Shown: piece by piece, positions 16,653 to 24,242 of the stretch
How positions within the stretch are numbered: the stretch's first letter is position 1
Layout: every line of letters begins with the position of its first letter
NCBI GenBank assembly: GCA_963669405.2
Contig: CAXXHF010000002.1
Coordinates: forward strand, 2,294,001 to 2,358,000
Source: Aureisphaera sp963669405
GTDB taxonomy: Bacteria > Bacteroidota > Bacteroidia > Flavobacteriales > Flavobacteriaceae
Direction of reading: 5' to 3'
DNA length: 64,000 nucleotides
Position numbers and translations under genes: made by a program
Notes under the pieces: model-generated
Databases searched by the model: none
Seen by the model: only the letters and a program-made list of their open reading frames with translations
What the model was told of the DNA's origin: nothing

Positions 16653-19259
16653 ATGAAAAAATTACTTTACCTGTTTGCTTTCCTTATGGTTAGTGCCGCA
16701 GGAGCACAAGACTTCGCGCCTGTGATTAAGTCTTACCTAAGCAGTAATAGTGCTGCTCATGGATTGACTGCACAAGATGTAGAGGCAATTTCAATTATTT
16801 CCAACAGTACTTCTAAGAGTATGAATGTGGAAAATGTATATGCTAATCAGCAATACAATGGGGTAGATGTTTTCAACTCCACTTCTAGTTTTGCAGTTAA
16901 AAATGGTCAAGTAGTATATGCTGCATCTCCTTCTTTTACTGCTAACCTTGCAAGTAAAATAAACACTACCAGCCCGTCTGTAGATGCAATGACTGCTATT
17001 AACAGAGCGGCTAGTGCTTTGGCACTAAGTGCTCCTACAGGGCTTGAATTGTTAAATGCTGAAGGAAACACATACCTATATTCTAACGGAAGTATTTCCT
17101 TGAATGAGATTCCTGTAACCTTGGTATACCAGCCATTAGAGAACAATACAGTTCGTTTGGCTTGGGATTTGAGCATTTACTTATTAGATGGTAGCCACTA
17201 CTACAGTGTGCGTATCGATGCTGTAAGCGGACAATTGTTAGATACTACTGATTGGGTTGTAAGCTGTGACTTTGGAGCTAATCCACATGCTCATTCTGGA
17301 ACTGCTGAAGCTGAAAGCATTTTGTTTGCAGATCAACCAGCTCCTTCTGTAGCGCTTAATGCTTCTGATGTTGGACAATATAGAGTATTCCCATTACCAT
17401 TCAGTAACCCTGATGACCATGGTACTAGTAATGGTGAGTTAGTAGCTGATCCAGACCTTGCAGCTGCTTCTCCTTTTGGATGGCATGATACTGACGGTGC
17501 TGATGGTGCAGAATTCACTATCACAAGAGGAAATAACGTATGGGCACAAGAAGATGCTGATGGAAATAATGGTACTGGTGCTTCTCCTGATGGAGGTGCT
17601 CCATTGGTATTCGATTTCGATTACAACTTACCTCAAGATCCTGCAGACTTCCAAGATGCTGCAATCACTAACTTGTTCTACTGGAACAATATTATTCACG
17701 ATGTTACCTATTTATATGGTTTCGATGAAGAAAGTGGAAACTTCCAAGAAAATAACTACGGAAACCCTGGTAACGGAAGTGATTCTGTTTTAGCAGATGC
17801 TCAAGATGGTTCTGGAACTAACAATGCAAACTTCGGAACTCCACCAGATGGAGGAAACCCAAGAATGCAGATGTTCCTTTGGACTTCAGGAGCTGGACCT
17901 GTTGCAGACATCCTTACTGTTAATGAAGGACCTTTGGCTGGAACTTACGCTGGTGTACCAGCAAACTTTGGTGGTGACATTCCTGTACCACCATTAACAG
18001 AAGATATCGTTGCTGTTATAGATGATGATTCAGGAGGAACTTCTGCAGATCCTCAGGATGGATGTGATGTTATTACTAACGGTGCAGACCTTAATGGTAA
18101 AATCGCAATAATTAGAAGAGGAGATTGTGAATTTGGTTTCAAAGGACTAGCTGCTCAAAATGAAGGAGCTGTTGCAGTAATCATTGTAAACAATGTTGCT
18201 GGAGATCCAATCATTATGGCTCCTGGAGCTGTAGGAGATCAGGTAACTATTCCAATGTTCATGATTTCTCAAGCAGATGGTGACCCAATCATTGCTGAAA
18301 TTTTAGCTAATGGTCCAGACGAAGGAACTATCAACGGAACCAACATTTCATCTGATATTGATGGAGACTTGGATAATGATATCATAGTTCACGAATATGG
18401 TCATGGAGTTTCTAACCGTTTAACAGGAGGACCTGTAAACGTTAGTTGTTTAAACAACGCAGAGCAAATGGGTGAAGGATGGAGTGATTACTTAAGTCTT
18501 ATCTTCACTTTACAAGCAGGTGATGCTGGAACTGATTCTGTAGGATTGGCTCCTTATGCTTCGGGTAACCCTAATGGTATTAGACCAACTCCTTATAGTA
18601 CTGATACTACTATAAACCCAACTACTTATGGTGATATTCCAGGATTGGCTGTGCCACACGGTGTTGGATATGCTTGGGCTACTATGCTTTGGGATATGAC
18701 ATGGGTATTTATAGATGCTTATGGAATGGATCCAGATATCTACAGTGGAAATGGAGGAAACGCTCTTGCATTCCAATTAGTAATGGACGGTATGAAACTT
18801 CAGGCTTGTAATCCTGGATTTGTAGACGGTCGTGATGCAATCCTTCAAGCAGATATGCTAGCTAATGCTGGTGCTAACCAATGTCTTATCTGGACTGCTT
18901 TTGCAGCTAGAGGATTGGGTATTAATGCAGACCAAGGATCATCTGGATCTTCTACCGATGGTACAGAAGATTTCGATATTCCTGCTGAGTGTGTTGGAGG
19001 TGTTGGAGATAACAACTTCGATAACAACTTCAACGTTTATCCTAACCCATCTAACGGTGAAATCAACATTAGTTCTGTTGTAAGCCTTGGAATGACTAAG
19101 GTGTCTATCTTCGACATGAACGGAAGAAGAGTATTCTCTCAAGATGTTGAGATAGGAAACAGAGCTTCTATCAACGCTACTGGTCTTACTTCTGGTGTTT
19201 ATGTAATTAAGATTGACGGTGGAAATTACGCCCACACTTCAAAATTGATTATCAGATAA
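16653..19259 (+). CDS. Secreted M36 (fungalysin-like) metallopeptidase with PA insert and T9SS domain
   Basis: An 868-residue extracellular zinc peptidase. Signal peptide (1-18), an FTP-like propeptide (about 20-200), the catalytic M36 domain, a protease-associated (PA) insert before the active site (about 440-560; GKIAIIRRGDCEFGFKGLAA), the zinc motif HEYGH (His 580 and His 584) with the third ligand in GEGWSD (about 608), and a type A T9SS sorting domain (about 790-868; NVYPNPSNGEINI, ending KLIIR). Codon use favours AAC, TTC and GGA over the AT-rich synonyms of its neighbours, which suggests high expression. Probable role: degrading proteins outside the cell for nutrition. It converges on dxs across a terminator. 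Confidence 0.93.
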   Translation: MKKLLYLFAFLMVSAAGAQDFAPVIKSYLSSNSAAHGLTAQDVEAISIISNSTSKSMNVENVYANQQYNGVDVFNSTSSFAVKNGQVVYAASPSFTANLASKINTTSPSVDAMTAINRAASALALSAPTGLELLNAEGNTYLYSNGSISLNEIPVTLVYQPLENNTVRLAWDLSIYLLDGSHYYSVRIDAVSGQLLDTTDWVVSCDFGANPHAHSGTAEAESILFADQPAPSVALNASDVGQYRVFPLPFSNPDDHGTSNGELVADPDLAAASPFGWHDTDGADGAEFTITRGNNVWAQEDADGNNGTGASPDGGAPLVFDFDYNLPQDPADFQDAAITNLFYWNNIIHDVTYLYGFDEESGNFQENNYGNPGNGSDSVLADAQDGSGTNNANFGTPPDGGNPRMQMFLWTSGAGPVADILTVNEGPLAGTYAGVPANFGGDIPVPPLTEDIVAVIDDDSGGTSADPQDGCDVITNGADLNGKIAIIRRGDCEFGFKGLAAQNEGAVAVIIVNNVAGDPIIMAPGAVGDQVTIPMFMISQADGDPIIAEILANGPDEGTINGTNISSDIDGDLDNDIIVHEYGHGVSNRLTGGPVNVSCLNNAEQMGEGWSDYLSLIFTLQAGDAGTDSVGLAPYASGNPNGIRPTPYSTDTTINPTTYGDIPGLAVPHGVGYAWATMLWDMTWVFIDAYGMDPDIYSGNGGNALAFQLVMDGMKLQACNPGFVDGRDAILQADMLANAGANQCLIWTAFAARGLGINADQGSSGSSTDGTEDFDIPAECVGGVGDNNFDNNFNVYPNPSNGEINISSVVSLGMTKVSIFDMNGRRVFSQDVEIGNRASINATGLTSGVYVIKIDGGNYAHTSKLIIR

Positions 19260-19280
19260 TCAGAATTGATAAATAAATAG

Positions 19281-19312
19281 AAAAGGCTTCTCAATTGAGA
19301 AGCCTTTTTTTA
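19281..19312. terminator. Bidirectional terminator between M36 peptidase and dxs
   Basis: AAAAGGCTTCTCAATTGAGAAGCCTTTTTTT: 10-base self-complementary arms with a T-run rightward and an A-run (T-run on the minus strand) leftward. It abuts the dxs stop codon. Confidence 0.9.
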
Positions 19313-21088
19313 TAGATGCTTTTTTATGATTGATGCAATACCCTCGGTAGAAATACCAGAGATTTCCTGAAGTTGGGTAATAGATCCATGTTCAGGAAAG
19401 ATGTCAGGAATTCCAATAACCTCGATCGTACTTTTATAATGATGTTTTACTGCAAACTCTGCAATAGTAGACCCAAAACCTCCTTTTGCAGTTCCATCTT
19501 CTACCGTAATAATAATACGATGCTCTTCGAAAATTTGATGCAATAAAGATTCATCAAGTGGTTTGAGAAATCGCAAATCGTAATGGGCAATGATATTATT
19601 GGAAGTTGTTTCTACAACTTCAATGGCATCAGTAGCATTATAGGCAATGGTTCCAAAAGATAAAATAGCGATATCGCCTCCATTTTTTATGCAAGTCCCT
19701 TTGCCAATTTCTACTTGGGTAAAATCCTCTTTCCAATTGACAATTTTATCTCTTCCCCTTGGATAACGTATGGCAATAGGGTGTGATAATTTCAATTGTA
19801 CCGTATACAATATGTTGCGTAGCTCAATAGCGTTTCTGGGAGCGCAAATAAGCAGATTGGGAATACAGTTAAGGTAAGCTATATCAAATATTCCGTGATG
19901 TGTTGCACCATCTTCACCAACAATCCCTGCTCTATCTAAACAAAAGATGACCGGGAGATTTTGTAGGCAGACATCATGAATTACCTGATCATATGCTCTC
20001 TGAAGGAATGTAGAATAAATATTGCAGTATACAATCATTCCCTGTGTGGCTAGTCCTGCAGCTAAAGTGACAGCATGCTGTTCGGCAATTCCAACATCGA
20101 AGGCACGATCTGGGAATTGTTCCATCATATATTTTAAAGAACTTCCAGTTGGCATAGCTGGAGTAATACCCATGATGCGATCGTTTTTTGAAGCCAACTC
20201 AACCAATGTTTTACCAAAAACATCTTGAAATTTTGGAGGAAGTCCATCACTTTTTTTAAGAATAAGATCTCCGGTTTTAGCATTGAACTTTCCTGGAGAA
20301 TGATATTTTACCTGATCTTCTTCGGCTTGACGCAATCCTTTCCCCTTTTTTGTAATAACATGAAGCAATTTAGGGCCTTGCACGTGCTTTAACCGCTCTA
20401 ATTCTGAAATTAGTTGATCAAGGTTATGACCATCTATTGGGCCTGAATAGTTGAAATTTAATGCTTCAAAAATGTTGTCACTTTCAGGAGCGTTGTCCAA
20501 AGTAACTTTGGTTAGGTAATCTTTAAGGGCACCAACGCTAGGATCTATTCCAATAGCGTTATCGTTAAGAATAACCAAAAGATTGGTTTGTGTTACTCCT
20601 GCATGATTTAAAGCTTCAAAAGCCATTCCGCTAGCAATAGAAGCATCACCTACCACCGCAATGTGTTGTCGCTCTTTCAGACCTTTAATTTGTGCTGCAA
20701 TGGCCATTCCCAATGTTGCAGAAATAGCCGTGCTACTGTGACCTACACCAAAAGGATCGTAATCACTTTCCTTTCTTTTTGGAAAACCACTAATGCCTCC
20801 CAATTGTCTATTGGTGTGAAAAGTTTCCTTACGGCCTGTTAAGATCTTATGGCCATAGGCCTGATGACCTACATCCCAAACCAAGATGTCTTCAGGCGTA
20901 TTGAAAACATAATGAAGAGCAATGGTAAGTTCTACCACCCCCAAACTGGCTCCTAGATGGCCTTCCTTAACAGCTACAATATTGATAATGAATTCTCTAA
21001 GCTCTTTAGCGAGTTGAGGGAGTTCACTTGGCGCTATGTTGCGAAGATCGCTTGGGATCGTGATTTTAGAGAGTAGGTTTTCTTTCAC
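19310..21088 (-). CDS. dxs: 1-deoxy-D-xylulose-5-phosphate synthase
   Basis: 592 residues. Catalyses the thiamine-diphosphate-dependent condensation of pyruvate and glyceraldehyde 3-phosphate, the first step of the MEP isoprenoid pathway, in the cytosol. Seen are DVGHQAYGHKILTGR, GHSSTAISA, the ThDP motif GDASIASGMAFEALNHAG with NDNAIGID, the transketolase pyrimidine domain (VGIAEQHAVTLAAGLA; DRAGIVGEDGATHHG) and a C-terminal transketolase domain. It is slightly shorter than enteric homologues, normal for Bacteroidota. It supplies precursors for the polyprenyl synthase at 35.5 kb. Divergent from tadA. Confidence 0.96.
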   Translation of the reverse strand: MKENLLSKITIPSDLRNIAPSELPQLAKELREFIINIVAVKEGHLGASLGVVELTIALHYVFNTPEDILVWDVGHQAYGHKILTGRKETFHTNRQLGGISGFPKRKESDYDPFGVGHSSTAISATLGMAIAAQIKGLKERQHIAVVGDASIASGMAFEALNHAGVTQTNLLVILNDNAIGIDPSVGALKDYLTKVTLDNAPESDNIFEALNFNYSGPIDGHNLDQLISELERLKHVQGPKLLHVITKKGKGLRQAEEDQVKYHSPGKFNAKTGDLILKKSDGLPPKFQDVFGKTLVELASKNDRIMGITPAMPTGSSLKYMMEQFPDRAFDVGIAEQHAVTLAAGLATQGMIVYCNIYSTFLQRAYDQVIHDVCLQNLPVIFCLDRAGIVGEDGATHHGIFDIAYLNCIPNLLICAPRNAIELRNILYTVQLKLSHPIAIRYPRGRDKIVNWKEDFTQVEIGKGTCIKNGGDIAILSFGTIAYNATDAIEVVETTSNNIIAHYDLRFLKPLDESLLHQIFEEHRIIITVEDGTAKGGFGSTIAEFAVKHHYKSTIEVIGIPDIFPEHGSITQLQEISGISTEGIASIIKKHL

Positions 21089-21223
21089 ATGTCAAAGATA
21101 CAGCTATTGTCAATTTGTTGCTTTATTTTCCTTCCATGTAAAATAAATGGCATTTGTGATTTTGCAAACTCACTTGTTTTAGACAAAATTTGAGGAGCAC
21201 CTTCTTTTAGTTATTAGAATTTT

Positions 21224-21231
21224 TACCTTTG
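21224..21231 (+). promoter_or_regulatory. -7 box of tadA
   Basis: TACCTTTG matches TAnnTTTG and ends only five bases before the GTG at 21237. Transcription would start at about that codon, so the mRNA is leaderless if GTG is used, or the ATG at 21267 is the start. Confidence 0.45.
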
Positions 21232-21236
21232 GTATC

Positions 21237-21686
21237 GTGATAGAACCTTATGACGATACGTATTTTATGAAGCGCGCTCTGCAAGAGGCAGAAGCTGCCT
21301 TCGAGAAAGGGGAAGTGCCTGTAGGTGCTGTAGTAGTGGTAAAAAACCAGATCATTGCAAGAGCACACAATTTAACAGAAACCTTAAATGATGTTACGGC
21401 GCATGCAGAAATGCAAGCAATAACATCTGCAGCCAATTATATTGGAGGAAAATACCTTATAGATTGTACTTTGTATGTTACATTAGAGCCTTGCCAAATG
21501 TGTGCTGGTGCTTTGTTTTGGAGTCAAATTTCAAAAATTGTATACGGGGCAAGAGACGAGAAAAGGGGTTGTGTTGCTATGGGGACTCAATTGCATCCCA
21601 AGACTGAAATGATAGGGGGTGTTTTGGAGACAGAAACATCACAACTTCTGAAGCGGTTTTTTGTGGAAAAAAGAAATCTAAATTAA
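21237..21686 (+). CDS. tadA: tRNA-specific adenosine deaminase (nucleoside deaminase family)
   Basis: 149 residues from a GTG start. Converts the wobble adenosine 34 of tRNA-Arg(ACG) to inosine. The cytidine-deaminase fold has the zinc and proton-shuttle motif H56-A-E58 and the zinc cysteines P85-C86-x-x-C89. The N-terminus EPYDDTYFMKRALQEAE is like that of flavobacterial homologues, which favours GTG over the internal ATG at 21267 (residue 11), although the promoter box is very close. A guanine deaminase is a less likely alternative. It converges on the cold-shock gene across a terminator. Confidence 0.9.
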   Translation: MIEPYDDTYFMKRALQEAEAAFEKGEVPVGAVVVVKNQIIARAHNLTETLNDVTAHAEMQAITSAANYIGGKYLIDCTLYVTLEPCQMCAGALFWSQISKIVYGARDEKRGCVAMGTQLHPKTEMIGGVLETETSQLLKRFFVEKRNLN

Positions 21687-21712
21687 AAAAACCTGCTTTT
21701 GGAGCAGGTTTT
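21685..21712. terminator. Terminator between tadA and the cold-shock gene
   Basis: AAAACCTGCT-tttgg-AGCAGGTTTT hairpin, A-rich before and T-rich after. It overlaps the tadA stop and can act in both directions. Confidence 0.85.
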
Positions 21713-21739
21713 AGGTAAGCGGGTGAAATAAGTTATATG

Positions 21740-21937
21740 TTATTCATAAATTACCCTAATCTTGGTAGCGACCATGCCTTTTCTTCCTTCCGTCTCTTCA
21801 TACTCAACTCTGTCGCCTTCGTTTATAGCTTCTCCGTTTAATCCGGTAACGTGTACAAAAATATCCTTTCCGGTTTCGCTGTTGGTTATAAAGCCATACC
21901 CTTTGGATTCGTTAAAAAACTTTACTGTTCCTTCCAT
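21740..21937 (-). CDS. Cold-shock domain RNA-binding protein
   Basis: A 65-residue single cold-shock domain. RNP1 is KGYGFI and RNP2 is DIFVHVTGL, within MEGTVKFFNESKGYGFI. It binds single-stranded nucleic acid and melts mRNA structure. The start codon is preceded by an AT-rich TAATAATAATAATT leader. Which Csp paralogue it is, and whether it is cold-induced, cannot be told from the sequence. Confidence 0.95.
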   Translation of the reverse strand: MEGTVKFFNESKGYGFITNSETGKDIFVHVTGLNGEAINEGDRVEYEETEGRKGMVATKIRVIYE

Positions 21938-22032
21938 TGTAAATAATAATTAATAATAATAATTAGTAAAGGTACGTTTTTTCTGTTCTGAAATGTTAAA
22001 AAAAGTTTACTATTTGAAAAAAATGGAGTCGT

Positions 22033-22278
22033 TTATAGGTTTTTTTGTTCTCCCTCGTCCCGCATTTTTTCAATGTTTTCCTTAGTAAGCATATAGTCCT
22101 TAACACTTTTCCCTTTCCATCGGTGGTATATAAATAAAGGCATCCAAACAAAAAAGAGTCCAACTACCGAAATCCCAATGCAAAACTCTCCCGTTTTAAA
22201 ATCTGTAGGTTTTATATACAAGCCATAGGAAAGGGTGGCGACTATTCCTAAAAAAATAAGAGTTAAGAATATTCGCAT
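22033..22278 (-). CDS. Small two-helix membrane protein
   Basis: 81 residues: helix 1 (about 3-20, FLTLIFLGIVATLSYGLYI), helix 2 (about 32-50, GISVVGLFFVWMPLFIYHRW), then a basic/acidic cytoplasmic tail (KGKSVKDYMLTKENIEKMRDE). Its ATG lies 11 bases after the aspS stop, so it is co-transcribed. No known function; it looks like a conserved hypothetical of flavobacteria. Confidence 0.75.
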   Translation of the reverse strand: MRIFLTLIFLGIVATLSYGLYIKPTDFKTGEFCIGISVVGLFFVWMPLFIYHRWKGKSVKDYMLTKENIEKMRDEGEQKNL

Positions 22279-22289
22279 AGCTTCACTTT

Positions 22290-24038
22290 TTAAAGGTCTA
22301 GTTTTAAATTAAGCTCTTGCAATTGCGCATTGTCTATAGAAGCTGGAGCATCTATCATGACATCTCTTCCCGCATTGTTTTTAGGAAATGCTATGAAGTC
22401 ACGAATGGTCTCTTGCCCTCCCAAGATGGCCACCAAACGATCCAAGCCAAAAGCAATACCTCCATGTGGAGGTGCCCCGTATTGGAAAGCATCCATTAGA
22501 AATCCGAACTGAGCTTTGGCTTCTTCTTCACTGAAACCTAAATAGTCGAACATTTTGCTTTGTATTTCCTTATCGTGAATACGAATGGATCCCCCTCCAA
22601 TTTCATTTCCGTTAAGAACTAGATCGTAAGCGTTAGCTTTTACTTCACCAGGTTGCGTTTTTAACAACTCTATTTGTCCTGGTTTTGGAGAAGTGAAAGG
22701 GTGGTGCATGGCATGGTAGCGTTCCGTCTCTTCATCCCATTCCAGTAATGGGAAGTCAACAACCCATAAGGGTGCAAACTCATTAGGCTTTCGAAGTCCC
22801 AATCGTTCGGCCAATTCCATTCGTAAGGCACTAAGCTGTGCTCTTACTTTATGAGAATCTCCAGAAAGGATGCAAATTAAATCTCCGGGTTTTGCTCCAG
22901 TTGTCTCTGCCCATTTTGCTAAATCTTCTTGGTCATAAAATTTATCGACAGATGATTTGAAGGAACCATCTTCATTGTATCGGCAATACACCATTCCCAT
23001 GGCGCCAATTTGTGGGCGTTTTACCCAATCGATCAATCTGTCAATTTCTTTTCTAGTATAGCTGTTGCCTCCAGGAACCGCAATTCCTACTACTAATTCT
23101 GCTGAATTGAATACATTGAATTCTTTGTGCTGAGTTACTTCGTTAAGTTCGCCAAACTCCATTCCAAATCGGATATCTGGTTTGTCGTTCCCGTATTTTT
23201 GCATAGCATCATCATAGGTCATTCTAGGAAATTCCCCAACTTCAACCCCTTTAATTTCTTTAAGAAGGTGTCTCGTAAGTCCTTCAAACGTATTTAAGAT
23301 GTCTTCTTGTTCCACAAAGGTCATCTCACAGTCTATTTGTGTAAATTCTGGTTGACGATCTGCTCGGAGGTCTTCATCACGGAAACATTTCACAATCTGA
23401 AAATAACGATCCATGCCTCCTACCATTAGGAGTTGTTTGAATGTTTGTGGAGATTGTGGAAGGGCGTAAAATTGACCTTCGTTCATACGGCTGGGCACTA
23501 CAAAATCCCTAGCTCCTTCTGGAGTAGACTTTATAAGGTAGGGAGTTTCTACTTCAACAAAGTTCTTTTTAGATAAATAATTACGGACTGCCATAGTTAC
23601 TTTATGACGAAAAATCAGGTTTTCTCGAACGGGATTTCGTCTAATATCTAGGTAACGATACTTCATTCGAAGGTCTTCACCACCATCAGTTTCATCTTCA
23701 ATTGTGAAAGGTGGTGTAAGCGATTCATTCAATAAATTGATCTCCGAAACCAGTAATTCGATGTCGCCAGTAGGCATATTTGGGTTTTTTGACTCCCTTT
23801 CTATAACGGTTCCGGTTACTTGAATCACAAATTCTCGCCCTAAATTGGAAGCCATTTCCATGACATTTTTAGAAGTCCGTTCCTCATCAAATATCAATTG
23901 GGTTATACCATAACGATCCCTAAGATCTACCCAAATCATGAAACCTTTGTTTCTAGTTTTTTGTACCCAACCAGACAGGGTAACAGTCTGATTTATATGT
24001 TCTGAACGGAGTTCTCCGTTGTTGTGTGTTCTATACAT
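22290..24038 (-). CDS. aspS: Aspartate--tRNA ligase
   Basis: 582 residues, class II aminoacyl-tRNA synthetase of the bacterial type. N-terminal OB-fold anticodon-binding domain (about 1-110; LSGWVQKTRNKGFMIWVDLRD), motif 2 FRDEDLRADRQPEFTQID, the bacterial GAD insertion (about 290-410), and motif 3 GIAFGLDRLVAILGG near the C-terminus. Charges tRNA-Asp with aspartate. The window has no gatCAB genes and asnS is present, so a discriminating enzyme is likely. Confidence 0.97.
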   Translation of the reverse strand: MYRTHNNGELRSEHINQTVTLSGWVQKTRNKGFMIWVDLRDRYGITQLIFDEERTSKNVMEMASNLGREFVIQVTGTVIERESKNPNMPTGDIELLVSEINLLNESLTPPFTIEDETDGGEDLRMKYRYLDIRRNPVRENLIFRHKVTMAVRNYLSKKNFVEVETPYLIKSTPEGARDFVVPSRMNEGQFYALPQSPQTFKQLLMVGGMDRYFQIVKCFRDEDLRADRQPEFTQIDCEMTFVEQEDILNTFEGLTRHLLKEIKGVEVGEFPRMTYDDAMQKYGNDKPDIRFGMEFGELNEVTQHKEFNVFNSAELVVGIAVPGGNSYTRKEIDRLIDWVKRPQIGAMGMVYCRYNEDGSFKSSVDKFYDQEDLAKWAETTGAKPGDLICILSGDSHKVRAQLSALRMELAERLGLRKPNEFAPLWVVDFPLLEWDEETERYHAMHHPFTSPKPGQIELLKTQPGEVKANAYDLVLNGNEIGGGSIRIHDKEIQSKMFDYLGFSEEEAKAQFGFLMDAFQYGAPPHGGIAFGLDRLVAILGGQETIRDFIAFPKNNAGRDVMIDAPASIDNAQLQELNLKLDL

Positions 24039-24122
24039 TTTTATTGTTTCAAAAAGGAGGCTGCAAATTTAAAAAAGATTATCGGGGATTACCTTATGAT
24101 TCCCAAAAGATGCTAATTTGAA

Positions 24123-24154
24123 TTGAGACCTTTACAATAGTTTCTATAATTTTG
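24123..24154 (+). promoter_or_regulatory. Promoter of the susC-like gene
   Basis: TTG (24123-24125), 21 bases, then TAATTTTG (24147-24154): a full match to TTG-N17-23-TAnnTTTG. Expected start of transcription is near 24160. Confidence 0.6.
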
Positions 24155-24242
24155 AATGATTCTATTGAAAAAAATAGGATATTCTTTGGTTTAAATGAAG
24201 AATTACTACTATTTTCGAACGATTAACAAAAACTTAATAATT

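Noticed and set aside
17458..17997. Two plus-strand frames (111 and 66 codons) inside the M36 peptidase
   Set aside because: They arise from the repetitive GGT/GCT/GAT codon use of the peptidase read in another frame.
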